Shown: positions 14,541 to 25,068 of the stretch, piece by piece
Position numbering within the stretch: position 1 is the stretch's first letter
How the letters are laid out: each line of letters opens with the position of its first letter
Assembly: GCA_000344275.1 (NCBI GenBank)
Contig: AORU01000002.1
Span: forward strand, 186,001-250,000
Length of the DNA stretch: 64,000 bases
Source of the DNA: Streptococcus oralis subsp. tigurinus AZ_3a
GTDB taxonomy: Bacteria > Bacillota > Bacilli > Lactobacillales > Streptococcaceae
Direction of reading: 5' to 3'
The notes under the pieces: model-generated
The model's database searches: none
Told to the model about the DNA's origin: nothing
Seen by the model: only the letters and a program-made list of their open reading frames with translations
Position numbers and translations under genes: made by a program

Positions 14541-15803
14541 TCAATCCTCCAATAACTTAAATCGTTTTTCAATAGCCATTACAAATGGTAAATAAAGTAA
14601 GACATCCAAAATAATCAATACAATTTGTAATAATGAACCAAAAATGCTTCCTGTAGCAAGCAAACCACTTATAACAGGTGGCATAGTCCAACCTGGATCT
14701 GTATAAGTTAGCGGAACCAAACCTGATGCCATTGCTCCCCACGCTACTAGTAAGTTAAGCATTGGAGCTAAGATAAATGGAACTAGTAACAAAATGTTCA
14801 AAACAATAGGAACCCCAAACATTGCTGGTTCATTTATATTAAATAATCCAGGTATAACAGTTATAGGTGCCAAAGTTTTTAATTGTTTACTAGCTTTCTT
14901 CTTATGAGCTAAATATCCTAACGCAAGAACTAAACCTATTGTTGCACCACCACCGCCTATGAATACAAAATTATCCATAAATACGCTAGTAAAAATATTT
15001 GGAAGAGTTTCTCCAGTTTGATAAGCTACTTTATTTGCATCCAAATTAGCTAACCACAACGGTTTCATAACTGCATTAACAACATTTCCTCCGTGTAAAC
15101 CTACAAACCAAAAACTACTATTGAGGAAAATTAAAATAAGAAGACCAACAACATTATTTCCTAAAAGTCCAAGAGGTCCTCCCAAAGCTACTTGAGCAAT
15201 TTCATGAAGATTAGGTAAACTTAATTTATCTAAAGTTGCATAAACAATCAACCAACCAACAATAGTCACTGCACCAGGAATAATGGCACTAAAACTTTTA
15301 GATACTGCTGGTGGAACACCATCCGGCATTTTTATCTGTATATTATGATTTATAAACCATTGGTAGATATAGCCATTAATCAACCCTAAAATCATAGCAA
15401 CAAATAAACCTTTTGATGCCATGAAAGCGGTAGGCATTCCTGCTCCAGCTTCCCCTGTAATGAAAGGCGTAACTGTAATAAAAGATGATAATGACACAAT
15501 ACCAGCAGGAATACCATCAACTTTGTATTGTCTAGCCATAAAGTAAGCGATACCAAAACTAGCTACAAGACCAAGTAATCCAAAACTACTATCAACACCC
15601 TTCCATAAATAGCCAGCAACACCAATATCACCAAGATATTTTTCCCATCCTGGAATAGGAAAACTTGCAATAACCATTAGTAATGAACCTATCAACAATA
15701 AAGGTATAGTTAAAGTAATACCGTCTCGAATAGAGACCAACGCTTTATTATTACCCAATCTAGCCGCTACTGGAAGTAACTTTTCTTGTAATAATTTTTC
15801 CAT
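14541..15803 (-). CDS. PTS cellobiose-family IIC permease
   Basis: This 420-residue membrane protein of the CelB/LacE type has about ten hydrophobic segments. It carries the conserved NINEPAMFGVPIVLN motif near residue 325 that contributes to sugar binding, and FVGLHGGNV near residue 230. It transports and phosphorylates a beta-glucoside-like or amino-sugar disaccharide together with the downstream IIB and IIA. It is the first gene of the operon, transcribed from the promoter at 15900-15928 and divergent from a ROK regulator that probably controls it. Confidence 0.92.
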   Translation of the reverse strand: MEKLLQEKLLPVAARLGNNKALVSIRDGITLTIPLLLIGSLLMVIASFPIPGWEKYLGDIGVAGYLWKGVDSSFGLLGLVASFGIAYFMARQYKVDGIPAGIVSLSSFITVTPFITGEAGAGMPTAFMASKGLFVAMILGLINGYIYQWFINHNIQIKMPDGVPPAVSKSFSAIIPGAVTIVGWLIVYATLDKLSLPNLHEIAQVALGGPLGLLGNNVVGLLILIFLNSSFWFVGLHGGNVVNAVMKPLWLANLDANKVAYQTGETLPNIFTSVFMDNFVFIGGGGATIGLVLALGYLAHKKKASKQLKTLAPITVIPGLFNINEPAMFGVPIVLNILLLVPFILAPMLNLLVAWGAMASGLVPLTYTDPGWTMPPVISGLLATGSIFGSLLQIVLIILDVLLYLPFVMAIEKRFKLLED

Positions 15804-15899
15804 AACCTTTTCCTCTTAAATATATTTTGTTATCAAAAGTTATCAATTATCTTTATTTTTTGACGTCAAGTTGTTATTTGATTATCTTTTGTTATTTAT

Positions 15900-15928
15900 A
15901 TTTTACAACTATAAGAAATCCTTGTCAA
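15900..15928 (-). promoter_or_regulatory. Promoter of the PTS operon
   Basis: On the minus strand TTGACA (15928-15923), a 17-base spacer and TAAAAT (15905-15900). A perfect 19-base palindrome, AAATCCTTG-T-CAAGGATTT (15916-15934), overlaps the -35 and is a likely repressor site. Confidence 0.75.
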
Positions 15929-15944
15929 GGATTTGTGTAAATAT

Positions 15945-15973
15945 TTGATTATTTTTTATTATCAATATATAAT
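15945..15973 (+). promoter_or_regulatory. Promoter of the ROK regulator gene
   Basis: TTGATT, 17 bases and TATAAT. The intergenic region repeats GTTATC and TTGATTATC-like words (15828-15964), which resemble NagC/ROK-type binding sites. Confidence 0.6.
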
Positions 15974-16082
15974 AAAAAGAGACTAATAAATAATGAAAAA
16001 CTTAAAAAGATTAACATCTAAATTTATCCATAACAAAGAATCATAAGATTTTAAGAATCTGACAACTAGAAAGAAAACTACT

Positions 16083-17261
16083 ATGACCTTATCTAAGAAA
16101 CAATTACAACTAAGAGCTAAAATATTGGAGACAGTTTACACATTAGGCCCCATTTCACGAATTGAAATTGCTACCAAAACAGGAATAACTCCTGCAACAA
16201 CCAGCAGTATCACAAATGAACTGATTAAAGAAAACATTCTCTTAGAACTTGGTGAAGACGAACACGATACAAGTGTAGGAAGAAAAAAAATCCTGCTAGA
16301 TATTCAAGATAAACGATTTTACTACATTGGTTGTGAACTATCTGAAAAACATTTCACTTTTGCTTTAGGAGATAATCTAGGAAATATTTTAAAAGAAGAG
16401 AAAGAAATTGTTACTAAACAGTTGATCCAAGAAAAGGGAAATCAAATCATTAGCCAGACACTAAAGCAATTCTTAAATAACTGCTCTGATTATGCAATAG
16501 AAGCAATTGGAATCGCGCTACCTGGTCGTTATTTAGATGATTATAAAATAACAACAAACAATCCTTTATGGCAACATATTGACTTAGAAATGATTCAATT
16601 TCACTTTGATAAGCCTTTATTTTTCTCTAACAATGTTAACTGTATGGCCATAGGTAAACGCCTATTTAGTCGCCAACAGAATGACCCTAATTTTGCTTAT
16701 TTTCATTTTGCTAGAGGTATGCACTGTTCTTATATCTACGACGGGAACATTTATGGGAAAGGAAATCTAATGATTGGAGAAATAGGGCATACAGTTGTTT
16801 CATCTGAGGGTGAAGAATGTAGTTGTGGGCGCAAGGGATGCTTACAAACTTTTGCTGGAGAATCTTGGTTAATCAAAAAATCAAAAATTCTATACCATCA
16901 ATCTCCCTATTCTTTACTTCCTAGTTTAGTAAAAAATGCCGATGAGATTGATATCCAAGTTATTTTAAACGCTTATCAATTAGGTGATACTGGAATAATC
17001 ACACTTATCTATCAAGCCTTATTCTATCTTAGTCAAACCGTTTTAAACATCAGTATGATGATTGACTCTCAAAAAATCTACCTACATAGTCCCTTACTAA
17101 CAAATCAACACATCATCCAAAAACTATATAGTGAAATGAACTACAAACCAAAACTGCTCTATAATCGCCTACCTGAAGTCATTATTGAACCTTACAATGA
17201 TTTTACAGCTGCACACTCAGCTATTGCACTTTGTTTGTATCATACAATTCTAAATTCCTAA
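16083..17261 (+). CDS. ROK family transcriptional regulator
   Basis: This 392-residue protein has an N-terminal winged helix-turn-helix (ISRIEIATKTGITPATTSSITNELI, about residues 24-48) and a ROK sugar-kinase-like domain. The zinc-binding signature CSCGRKGC lies near residue 244, and the ROK core around GEIGHTVV just before it. ROK repressors of this type (NagC/XylR/Mlc-like) respond to the sugar handled by the adjacent transporter. It is divergent from the PTS operon and shares its promoter region. Length is normal. A clear RBS is not obvious; the gene begins about 100 bases after the predicted transcript start. Confidence 0.9.
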   Translation: MTLSKKQLQLRAKILETVYTLGPISRIEIATKTGITPATTSSITNELIKENILLELGEDEHDTSVGRKKILLDIQDKRFYYIGCELSEKHFTFALGDNLGNILKEEKEIVTKQLIQEKGNQIISQTLKQFLNNCSDYAIEAIGIALPGRYLDDYKITTNNPLWQHIDLEMIQFHFDKPLFFSNNVNCMAIGKRLFSRQQNDPNFAYFHFARGMHCSYIYDGNIYGKGNLMIGEIGHTVVSSEGEECSCGRKGCLQTFAGESWLIKKSKILYHQSPYSLLPSLVKNADEIDIQVILNAYQLGDTGIITLIYQALFYLSQTVLNISMMIDSQKIYLHSPLLTNQHIIQKLYSEMNYKPKLLYNRLPEVIIEPYNDFTAAHSAIALCLYHTILNS

Positions 17262-17309
17262 TTTTCTATTACATTTATTAAATGGGCTGAAAAGGAGAGC
17301 ATATCATAA

Positions 17310-17345
17310 AAAGCGAACAAATCAGAATTCTGTTTTGTTCGCTTT
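17310..17345. terminator. Bidirectional terminator
   Basis: Perfect 12-bp stem AAAGCGAACAAA/TTTGTTCGCTTT between the convergent ROK regulator and acetyltransferase genes. Confidence 0.8.
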
Positions 17346-17367
17346 CTTTCTATTTGGAATTAGATTC

Positions 17368-17823
17368 CTATCTCCCCTTTTTCATGATGTATTTTCGTAT
17401 AGGTGTTTCAACCATTTGAACGATTTCAAATCCTGCTTTTTGGTAAAGATTGTAAGCTGTTTGATTTGCCTCATAGACATTTAGAGAAATAGTATCTATG
17501 TCTTCATTTTCAAAGGCTAAACTGACAAATTTCCTTAAAGCCTGGCTACCTAAGCCCTGCCCCTGTTTCTGGGGGTTGATAAAAAATCTCCCGATATGAA
17601 GATTTCTCTCTTCTAGTCTAATTTTCTGGATAAGGCCGACAAATTCTTGTTCATCAAAGATTGAAAAGACTCCTACCAAGTCTTGCAAGACTTGAAGGGT
17701 CAGTGGAAAAGGAATCTTTGGTCCCATCCATTGTTCTTGAAAAGCTTTGCCAAGGGAGTTGGACCATTGACATACGAGCTGAGCATTTTCTGTGCTCACA
17801 TTTTCTTCAAAACGAATTGTCAT
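17368..17823 (-). CDS. GNAT family N-acetyltransferase
   Basis: The protein has about 151 residues. The acetyl-CoA binding motif A, INPQKQGQGLGSQALRKFV, sits near residue 84, followed by LNVYEANQTAYNLYQKAGFE, the typical C-terminal motif B of GNAT enzymes acting on small molecules or peptide N-termini. I chose the ATG at 17823 (MTIRFEE) with GAGGTC upstream; the frame stays open to 17997, but the extra residues do not look conserved and would overlap the divergent prepilin peptidase. The substrate is unknown. Confidence 0.85.
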   Translation of the reverse strand: MTIRFEENVSTENAQLVCQWSNSLGKAFQEQWMGPKIPFPLTLQVLQDLVGVFSIFDEQEFVGLIQKIRLEERNLHIGRFFINPQKQGQGLGSQALRKFVSLAFENEDIDTISLNVYEANQTAYNLYQKAGFEIVQMVETPIRKYIMKKGR

Positions 17824-17892
17824 CTTGACCTCACTATCTTGTCTATGTTTCTCCATTATACTACTTCTCCTATTTTTTACGAATAGATAAGT

Positions 17893-18552
17893 ATGATTGA
17901 TATTTATTTTTTTCTTGTCGGGAGCATTCTCGCTTCCTTTCTTGGTTTGGTCATTGACCGTTTTCCTGAGCAATCCATTATCCATCCGGCTAGTCACTGC
18001 GATGCCTGTCAGACTCGCTTGCGTCCCTTAGACTTGATTCCTATCCTCTCGCAGATCTTCAATCGCTTTCGCTGTCGCTACTGCAAGGCTCGCTATGCTG
18101 TCTGGTATGCCCTCTTTGAACTCGGCTTAGGAATCCTCTTTCTAGCTTGGTCTTGGGGAGTGCTTTCCTTGGGGCAAGTCACCCTCATCACTGCTGGCTT
18201 GACCTTGGGCATCTATGACTTTCGCCATCAGGAATACCCCTTACTAGTCTGGCTGACTTTCCACCTAATCCTCATGGCTTTCTGTGGTTGGAATCTGGTC
18301 AAGGTCTTCTTTCTTATCCTTGGAATTTTGGCTCATTTTATCGATATCCGCATGGGCGCAGGGGATTTTCTATTTCTGGCTTCTTGTGCTCTCGTTTTTA
18401 GTGTGACAGAATTACTTATCTTGATCCAGTTTGCTTCGGCGGCAGGGATTTTAGCCTTTCTTTCGCAAAAGAAAAAGGAAAGACTTCCTTTCGTGCCTTT
18501 CTTCTTACTTGCTGCTTGTTTGATTATTTTTGGTAAGCTACTGCTTGTTTGA
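17893..18552 (+). CDS. cilC: Type IV prepilin peptidase (competence pseudopilus)
   Basis: This 219-residue aspartic membrane protease cleaves and methylates prepilins such as those of the competence pseudopilus. Two CxxC pairs (CDAC near residue 36 and CRYC near residue 58) make up the zinc-binding cytoplasmic loop. The two catalytic aspartates are in GIYDFRHQ near residue 118 and GAGDF near residue 155. There are 6-7 membrane helices. In pneumococcus this gene is induced in competence. Its end overlaps the convergent trpA remnant by 29 bases. I see no ComX box that I would call with confidence. Confidence 0.9.
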   Translation: MIDIYFFLVGSILASFLGLVIDRFPEQSIIHPASHCDACQTRLRPLDLIPILSQIFNRFRCRYCKARYAVWYALFELGLGILFLAWSWGVLSLGQVTLITAGLTLGIYDFRHQEYPLLVWLTFHLILMAFCGWNLVKVFFLILGILAHFIDIRMGAGDFLFLASCALVFSVTELLILIQFASAAGILAFLSQKKKERLPFVPFFLLAACLIIFGKLLLV

Positions 18553-19292
18553 TAAAGTCCTCAATCGGCTCTCCTTGGTGGAGAGCTTTTACAATTTTCG
18601 AACCAACGATAACACCATCTGATACCGCATTGAAACGTTCTACATCGGCCTGGCTAGACACACCAAAACCTGTCAATACAGGGATGTCAGCTACTTGATG
18701 CAATTGCGCCAAGTGCTTGTGCTCGGTAATTGCCTGACTTCCCTGTCACCCCATTGATGGCAACAGCATAGACAAAACCTTCTGCTCCCTTGATCAACTC
18801 TTTTTGACGCTCGAGTCCTGTTGTCAAGCTAACTAGGGGAATCAAGGCAATGTCTGTATCTACCAAAAAGGGCTCTACAAAGTTAGCATGCTCATGAGGC
18901 AGGTCTGGGATAATCAATCCTTTAACCGCTGTATCTGCCAAATCTTTGACAAATTTGTCCACACCGTACTGAAAGAGGGGGTTAAAGTAGGTCATGATGA
19001 CCAGTGGCACCTCAGTCTGAATGGTTTTCAAGGTTTCAACCAAAGCCTGGGTAGAAGTTCTATGAGCTAGACTGCGCAAGCCTGCTTCTTCGATCACAGG
19101 TCCATCTGCAACAGGGTCTGAAAAGGGAATACCCACTTCAATGGCTGAAACACCCAAATCTTCTAAAAAGTGGATTGTTTCAGCGAGACCATCCAAACCT
19201 TTCTCATGGTCCCCAGCCATGATATAAGGAACGAAAATTCCCTTTCCAGTCGCTTTAATAGCATTTAATTTTTCTGTTAGTGTCTTAGGCAT
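18524..19292 (-). pseudogene. trpA: Tryptophan synthase alpha subunit, frameshifted
   Basis: TrpA cleaves indole-3-glycerol phosphate and channels indole to TrpB. The first frame (ATG at 19292, MPKTLTEKL) carries the catalytic glutamate in [17 protein letters not shown] and aspartate in LIIPDLP, and runs to [12 protein letters not shown]. It then shifts and stops at 18687. The remaining 60 residues ([20 protein letters not shown] to AVAYQK) follow in another frame from 18712. Homologues read NYRADLDKHLAQL here, so eight bases appear to be lost at 18719/18720. The C-terminal phosphate-binding loop is thus not translated with the rest and the gene should be inactive. Confidence 0.9.
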
Positions 19293-20508
19293 GGGCTTCT
19301 CCCTTCTTTGCTGCATCTGCTTCCAAGCGGTCTTTGACTTGAACTACATCCTTGTCCCCACGACCAGATAGGCAGACAATCATAGACTTGTCTGGACCAA
19401 GTTCTTTGGCCAATTTCACTGCAAAGGCAATGGCATGGCTAGATTCCAAGGCTGGGATAATCCCTTCCACGCGAGACAAGAGTTGGAATCCTTCCAAGGC
19501 TTCCTCGTCTGTCACAGGAACATAGCTGGCACGTTTGATATCGTGGTAGTGAGAGTGTTCTGGACCGATACCAGGATAGTCCAAACCTGCTGAAATAGAA
19601 AAGGCTTCTAAGATTTGTCCATGTGCATCTTGGAGCACATCCATAAGCGAACCGTGGAGAACACCCGGACGACCCTTGGTCAAGGTAGTTGCGTGATGCT
19701 CTGTATCCACACCAAGCCCTGCTGCTTCAGCCCCATACATTGCTACTGACTCATCTTCTACAAATGGATGAAAGAGACCGATAGCATTAGAACCACCACC
19801 AACACAGGCTACTAGGGCATCTGGTAGATCTTGACCTGTCAAGTCACGGTACTGTTGTTTAGCCTCTCGTCCAATAACACTTTGGAAGTCACGAACGATT
19901 TCTGGGAAAGGATGAGGCCCCAAGGCAGAACCAAGGATATAGTGGGTGTCATCGATATTGGCTACCCATGAACGAAGAGCTGCATTAACTGCATCCTTGA
20001 GCACACGCGAACCATCTGTCACAGCCTCAACCTTGGCTCCCAAAAGCTCCATACGGAAGACATTGAGGGCTTGGCGTTTAACATCTTCCTCACCCATGTA
20101 GATAGTACATTCCATGTTGAAGAGGGCTGCAGCTGTTGCAGTTGCCACACCGTGCTGACCAGCACCCGTTTCAGCGATAATTTTCTTTTTACCCATGCGT
20201 TTGGCAAGCAAAACTTGTCCTAAGGCATTGTTAATCTTGTGAGCCCCTGTATGGTTAAGGTCTTCCCGTTTGAGATAAATCTTAGCTCCGCCGATATGCT
20301 GGGTCAAGTTTTTTGCGTAGTAAAGAGGAGTTTCACGTCCCACATACTGGCGCAAAAGTTGATTTAATTCCTCTTGGAAACTTGGGTCTGCCTGACTTTC
20401 ACGGTAGGCCTTCTCCAACTCCAAAACTGCTGTCATCAATGTTTCTGGGACGAAACGTCCGCCGAATTTTCCGTAAAATCCATCTTTATTTGGTTCTTGA
20501 TATGCCAT
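19285..20508 (-). CDS. trpB: Tryptophan synthase beta subunit
   Basis: This 407-residue PLP enzyme condenses indole with serine. The catalytic lysine is in [13 protein letters not shown] near residue 88, the glycine-rich phosphate loop is [10 protein letters not shown] near residue 233, and a second conserved stretch is SGRGDKD near residue 386. It overlaps trpF by 23 bases and trpA by 8 bases, so it lies in the trpEGDCFBA operon. All residues I can check are intact. With trpA broken it could still use free indole. Confidence 0.97.
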   Translation of the reverse strand: MAYQEPNKDGFYGKFGGRFVPETLMTAVLELEKAYRESQADPSFQEELNQLLRQYVGRETPLYYAKNLTQHIGGAKIYLKREDLNHTGAHKINNALGQVLLAKRMGKKKIIAETGAGQHGVATATAAALFNMECTIYMGEEDVKRQALNVFRMELLGAKVEAVTDGSRVLKDAVNAALRSWVANIDDTHYILGSALGPHPFPEIVRDFQSVIGREAKQQYRDLTGQDLPDALVACVGGGSNAIGLFHPFVEDESVAMYGAEAAGLGVDTEHHATTLTKGRPGVLHGSLMDVLQDAHGQILEAFSISAGLDYPGIGPEHSHYHDIKRASYVPVTDEEALEGFQLLSRVEGIIPALESSHAIAFAVKLAKELGPDKSMIVCLSGRGDKDVVQVKDRLEADAAKKGEAHA

Positions 20509-21085
20509 TCTTTGCCCTCTCTATAAATCTTCTAATCTTTTCCTGATCTTTTTGTCCATCTGTCTCCACTCCGCTTGATACATCAACTGCATAGGGAGTA
20601 AAGTGTTGAATTGCTTTTGCTACATTGTCTTCATTAAGCCCACCTGCGATAAAGAAAGGCTGAGCTAGTTCTGCCGTATCCAGTTGACCCCAGTCAAAGG
20701 TCTGGCCACTCCCAGCCACAGGGGCATCAAAGAGGAGATAATCTGCCTGAGAATTGGGTACATGACCCTCTCCATCTACCTGCACAGCCTGAATACTGGC
20801 ACAAGGCAAATTCTCAAATAAATCATCTGCCACCTGACCGTGAACTTGAACTAGGTCCAAGCCAACCTTTTCAATCGCTTCTAGCAACTCTGCCCGACTT
20901 GGTGAAACAAATACGCCAACCTTTTTAACATCGGAAGGAATGAGCTTTGACAGCTCAGCAGCCTTTTCCAAGGTCACCTGTCTTTTGCTAGGTGCGAAGA
21001 CAAAACCGATGTAGTCGGCTCCTGCTGAAACGGCTGTATCCACCGCTTCTTTGGTCGATAGTCCACAAATCTTAACCTTTGTCAA
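20486..21085 (-). CDS. trpF: Phosphoribosylanthranilate isomerase
   Basis: This 199-residue TIM-barrel enzyme catalyses the Amadori rearrangement of phosphoribosylanthranilate. The N-terminal KICGLST carries the catalytic cysteine (C7), and the aspartate is in [23 protein letters not shown] and VDVSSGVE bind phosphate. It overlaps both neighbours, trpC (14 bases) and trpB (23 bases), as is usual for a tightly coupled trp operon. Confidence 0.96.
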   Translation of the reverse strand: MTKVKICGLSTKEAVDTAVSAGADYIGFVFAPSKRQVTLEKAAELSKLIPSDVKKVGVFVSPSRAELLEAIEKVGLDLVQVHGQVADDLFENLPCASIQAVQVDGEGHVPNSQADYLLFDAPVAGSGQTFDWGQLDTAELAQPFFIAGGLNEDNVAKAIQHFTPYAVDVSSGVETDGQKDQEKIRRFIERAKNGISRTK

Positions 21086-21839
21086 TCTGCAACTCCTTGA
21101 TTCTCTGGGCTACATCTTCTGCCTGCATGAGAGCTGTTCCCACCAAAATTCCGTTAAAGGATGGTGCTACTCGTTCCGCATCCTGCCCTGTGAAAATAGC
21201 AGATTCAGAAATGTAATAGCGTCCTTCCTCAAAGTGTTGGGCCAAGTCTACACTGGTCTGCAAGTCGACTTCAAAGGTGGTCAAGTTGCGGTTATTGACC
21301 CCAATAATCTCCGCACCAAGTCTGTGGGCCACCTCTAGTTCAGCAAGATTGTGAGTCTCCACCAAGACCTCCAGACCAAGCTCTGTCGCGTAGTCATAGA
21401 GTTCCTTGAGGTGTTCTTCTGACAAGGCCGCGACGATGAGCAAGATAACTGTCGCGCCGGCATTGCGAGCACGGATGATTTGCTTTTCGTCAATAATAAA
21501 GTCCTTGTTGAGCGTCGGAATCTCTACCTGACTGGAAATCTCCCGCAGATAATCCAAATGCCCTTTAAAGAAAACCTCATCTGTCAAAACTGAAATCATC
21601 ACTGCGCCGTTTGCTTCATAAGTCTGGGCCTGTTTCACAATATCCACATCGAGATTGATATCTCCCAGACTAGGGCTAGCCTTCTTGACCTCAGCGATTA
21701 CCTGCAAACGGTCCTGGTGATTCTTCAAAAATTCTGCCAAGCGATAGGTCTGGCGCAAGGGCTGGATTTCCTCCAGCTCCATTTGCTCGACTTCACGCGC
21801 CTTCTGCTCTAAGATTCGTGCTAAAAATTCCTGACTCAT
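21072..21839 (-). CDS. trpC: Indole-3-glycerol phosphate synthase
   Basis: This 255-residue TIM-barrel enzyme has the family motifs [11 protein letters not shown] (catalytic lysine) near residue 48, [26 protein letters not shown] near residue 178 and ISESAIF near residue 210. It makes indole-3-glycerol phosphate for TrpA. Its start overlaps the end of trpD (ATGA). Nothing unusual. Confidence 0.97.
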   Translation of the reverse strand: MSQEFLARILEQKAREVEQMELEEIQPLRQTYRLAEFLKNHQDRLQVIAEVKKASPSLGDINLDVDIVKQAQTYEANGAVMISVLTDEVFFKGHLDYLREISSQVEIPTLNKDFIIDEKQIIRARNAGATVILLIVAALSEEHLKELYDYATELGLEVLVETHNLAELEVAHRLGAEIIGVNNRNLTTFEVDLQTSVDLAQHFEEGRYYISESAIFTGQDAERVAPSFNGILVGTALMQAEDVAQRIKELQIDKG

Positions 21840-22840
21840 TTTTGGTACTCCTGTAACAGTCTGAGTTTTTCAAGGGCCTTGCCACTAGCAGTTACTTGAC
21901 GGGCCAAGGCAACTCCTTCCTTGATACTAGCTACCTTACCATTAGCATAGAAACCAAGACCAGCATTTAAAACTGTCGTTTCCAAGAATGGACTTGGTTC
22001 GTTTTGAAGAACGCTAAGCAAAATCTCTGCATTTTCCTGAGCATTCCCTCCACGGATATCTTCAATAGCGTAGCGTTTCATCCCCAAATCCTCTGGAGTA
22101 AAGCTTGATAAGGTGATTTCGCCATTTTCAAGAAGAGCAATCTTGGTTGTTCCGTTCAAGCCAGCTTCATCTAGCCCTTCTGGTCCAGCAACCACGATGG
22201 CACGTTTGCGACCCATATTTTTCAAAACCTGAGCTGTACTTTCTAGCAGTTCTGGACGACTAATGCCAAGCAACTGTGTTTCCAAGGCCATTGGGTGAAT
22301 CAGTGGACCAGTCAAGTTCATGATTGTTGGAATTCCCAATTCCAAACGAGCTGGCATGATGTACTTCATAGCTGGGTGCATATTTTTGGCAAAGAGAAAG
22401 ACGATGCCAGTTTTATCAAAGACCTTACCTAGTTCAGCTGGTTTGAGGTCAAGATTGATGCCCAATGCTTGAAGGACATCTGCCGAACCCGATTTAGAAG
22501 AAATCGAACGGTTACCGTGCTTGGCCATATGAATGCCGCCACCAGCCAAGACAAAGGCTGCAGTTGTGGAAATGTTAAAGCTGAAGGACTTGTCCCCACC
22601 TGTACCACAGTTGTCCATAGCATCATGAATTTCAGTTAGAATGTGTTGGGCATGCCCTCTCATAACTTGTGCAATAGCTGTGCGTTCTTCCGGTGTTTCC
22701 CCCTTCATCTTAAGGGCTAAGAGGAGAGAAGCAATCTGCGCTTCGGTTACACGCCCAGTTACGATACGCTCAATGACATCCGTCATTTCCACACCTGATA
22801 AATTTTCAAATTTTGCTAGTTTTTCAATAATCTCTTTCAT
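21836..22840 (-). CDS. trpD: Anthranilate phosphoribosyltransferase
   Basis: This 334-residue enzyme attaches PRPP to anthranilate. The signature [17 protein letters not shown] lies near residue 77, with [21 protein letters not shown] following and the conserved [18 protein letters not shown] near residue 162. It begins 10 bases after trpG and overlaps trpC. Nothing unusual. Confidence 0.97.
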   Translation of the reverse strand: MKEIIEKLAKFENLSGVEMTDVIERIVTGRVTEAQIASLLLALKMKGETPEERTAIAQVMRGHAQHILTEIHDAMDNCGTGGDKSFSFNISTTAAFVLAGGGIHMAKHGNRSISSKSGSADVLQALGINLDLKPAELGKVFDKTGIVFLFAKNMHPAMKYIMPARLELGIPTIMNLTGPLIHPMALETQLLGISRPELLESTAQVLKNMGRKRAIVVAGPEGLDEAGLNGTTKIALLENGEITLSSFTPEDLGMKRYAIEDIRGGNAQENAEILLSVLQNEPSPFLETTVLNAGLGFYANGKVASIKEGVALARQVTASGKALEKLRLLQEYQK

Positions 22841-22850
22841 CCTAGTTTCC

Positions 22851-23417
22851 TCACTTTACAACCTTCTCGATAAAATTCCGAATAGAAGACAAGCCATCTG
22901 GCGTTCCGATACTTTCTGGATGGTACTGGAAGCCATAAATCGGCAGGCTTTTGTGTTGAATTCCCATAATAGCTTGGTCATCAGTCGAACGAGCTGTCAC
23001 TTCAAAGTATTCTGGCATTTCTTCAATCAAAATGCTGTGATAACGCATGACTGGACGACCATCCTCAATGCCTTGATAGAGAACAGATGGCGCTTCAAAG
23101 CTGATGTTGCTCTGTTTCCCATGCATGACTTTTGGAGCCAAACCTAACTGTCCACCAAAGACTTCTGCGATGGCTTGGTGACCCAAACAAATCCCTAGAA
23201 TCGGCTTCTTACCTGCAAAGTCACGAATCATGTCTTCCATCTTTCCAGCATCAACTGGCCAACCAGGACCAGGAGAAAAGACCAGACCATCTGCTTTTTC
23301 AGCTTCTTCATACAGCTTGGGATCATCATTTCTCAAGACCTGCACTTCTGCAAAATTCCCAATGTACTGCGCCAAGTTATAGGTAAAAGAATCATAGTTA
23401 TCAATCAATAAAATCAT
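22851..23417 (-). CDS. trpG: Anthranilate synthase glutamine amidotransferase subunit
   Basis: This 188-residue class I glutamine amidotransferase supplies ammonia to TrpE. The triad is visible: cysteine in [10 protein letters not shown] near residue 80, and histidine and glutamate in GFQYHPES near residue 168. The oxyanion region SPGPG is near residue 49. Four-base overlap with trpE. It may also serve as PabA if no other copy exists. Confidence 0.95.
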   Translation of the reverse strand: MILLIDNYDSFTYNLAQYIGNFAEVQVLRNDDPKLYEEAEKADGLVFSPGPGWPVDAGKMEDMIRDFAGKKPILGICLGHQAIAEVFGGQLGLAPKVMHGKQSNISFEAPSVLYQGIEDGRPVMRYHSILIEEMPEYFEVTARSTDDQAIMGIQHKSLPIYGFQYHPESIGTPDGLSSIRNFIEKVVK

Positions 23418-24775
23418 GGTCTTAGTTCTCCAATTCTAGTCATAGATTTAGCCTTGTTAATGGTTTCTTGGTATTCGTTTTGGGCGATGGAGTCATAGAC
23501 AATCCCTGCCCCAGCCTGCACGTAGGCTGTTTGATTTTTGAGAATCATAGTTCGGATGGCAATGGCGAAATCCATATCACCCGTCGCAGACAAGTAGCCA
23601 ATTGCTCCTGCGTATACACCCCGCTTTTCTGTTTCCAGTTCATAGATCCGTCTCATGGCCCGAATCTTTGGTGCTCCTGAAACTGTTCCAGCTGGAAGTA
23701 TAGCTTTCAAGGCATCCATGGCAGTGAGGCCTGGAAGCAAACGTCCCTTGACCACACTTGTCAAATGCATGACATAGCAGAAGAGCTCCACTTCCATATA
23801 CTTGGTAACTTGAACACTGGCTGTTTCAGAGATGCGGCCGACATCATTGCGCCCCAAGTCTACCAACATCTGATGTTCTGCTGTTTCCTTCTCATCAGAC
23901 AGGAGGTCAGTCGCCAAGGCCTTGTCCTCTTCATCTGTAGCTCCTCTTGGTCGCGTACCTGCAATCGGATTGGTTGTCACGATGCCATTTTTGACAGAAA
24001 CCAAACTTTCAGGACTGGCACCGATGATTTGATAATCCCCAAAATCATAGAGATAGAGGTAATTAGATGGATTGGTCACGCGGAGATTTCTGTAGAAGTC
24101 AAATGGATTTCCAGTAACTTCTGCTGAGAAACGCTGACTGAGCACGCATTGGAACAGATCACCATTACGAATCAAGTCACGAGCAGTTTCGACCATTTGC
24201 TCAAACTTCTGAGGAGCAATGTGCGGTTTGAAGTCCAGCGGAGATAAATCCAAGTCTTCAAATTCATTTGGAGCAGGAATGCGTAATTCTTCAAGCACTT
24301 GGTTCAAGGCTTTTTCCAAGTCTTCTTGACTGCGATGGCTATAAAGAGCATCCTCGATAACATGGATTTTTTCCTTCTTGTGGTCAAAGACCATATAGCT
24401 CTCATAGATAAAGAAATGCATGTCTGGCGTTCCAATGGTATCCTCAGGGATTTGACCGATTTCTTCATAGAGCGAAATCATATCGTAACCGAAAAAGCCA
24501 ATAGCTCCCCCACCAAAAGGTAGGTCTGAATGGTGCTGGCTCTTATGAGTCACTTCATAAAGGAAATCCAAAGGATCCCGATCAATCACTTGACCATTTT
24601 GATAAAGGACTCCATTTTCAAACTGAATCTCAAAAACTGGATTATAGGCTAGGATAGAAAAACGAGCGGTTTCCTTGTCTCTCGGAATACTTTCTAAGAT
24701 AACCTTGTGTTGCCCCTTTAGGCGCATATAAGCCAAGATTGGTGATAAGACATCTCCATGAATGATTCGTTCCAT
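23414..24775 (-). CDS. trpE: Anthranilate synthase component I
   Basis: This chorismate-binding enzyme of about 453 residues is the feedback-controlled first step of tryptophan synthesis. An N-terminal LxxxS-type tryptophan site is seen in HKVILESIPRD near residue 30. The catalytic core includes NPIAGTRPRGAT, HQMLVDLGRNDVGR and LPAGTVSGAPKIRAM. I prefer the ATG at 24775 (MERIIHGD) behind GGGAAAT to the longer frame from 24877, which would run through the T-box terminator. It is the first gene of the operon. Confidence 0.96.
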   Translation of the reverse strand: MERIIHGDVLSPILAYMRLKGQHKVILESIPRDKETARFSILAYNPVFEIQFENGVLYQNGQVIDRDPLDFLYEVTHKSQHHSDLPFGGGAIGFFGYDMISLYEEIGQIPEDTIGTPDMHFFIYESYMVFDHKKEKIHVIEDALYSHRSQEDLEKALNQVLEELRIPAPNEFEDLDLSPLDFKPHIAPQKFEQMVETARDLIRNGDLFQCVLSQRFSAEVTGNPFDFYRNLRVTNPSNYLYLYDFGDYQIIGASPESLVSVKNGIVTTNPIAGTRPRGATDEEDKALATDLLSDEKETAEHQMLVDLGRNDVGRISETASVQVTKYMEVELFCYVMHLTSVVKGRLLPGLTAMDALKAILPAGTVSGAPKIRAMRRIYELETEKRGVYAGAIGYLSATGDMDFAIAIRTMILKNQTAYVQAGAGIVYDSIAQNEYQETINKAKSMTRIGELRP

Positions 24776-24821
24776 TGTAATTTCCCTTTCAATTGTACTT
24801 CTAGTCCGTGGCGACTGTATG

Positions 24822-25060
24822 AAAAATCCCCACGCAAAATAACTTGCGTGAGGACGAAATTCGCGGTGCCACCTCAATTATAGGATTTCTCCTATCTCTC
24901 ATTCCTGTCTCAGATACCTCCTGTAACAGGCTGTGCGATAAAGGGCACTCCCTTGAGAATTATGTTTTCTTCTCTCGCTTCAGATGGACCCAACCTTACA
25001 GCTTTCTCTGCTTGTTTCCAGCAACCACAAGCTCTCTGTGAGAGAAAAGACTGTAATTTT
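24822..25060 (-). promoter_or_regulatory. Tryptophan T-box leader of the trp operon
   Basis: On the minus strand the T-box core AGGTGGCACCGCG (24874-24862) is followed by a terminator, CCTCACGCAAG...TTGCGTGGGG plus TTTTTC (24853-24822). A TGG specifier is likely in GGTTGGGTCC near 24990. Uncharged tRNA-Trp binding would switch the leader to readthrough. Confidence 0.88.
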
Positions 25061-25068
25061 TCCATCTA

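Noticed and set aside
23765-24127. 120-residue plus-strand frame inside trpE
   Set aside because: Antisense shadow of a strongly conserved enzyme gene.
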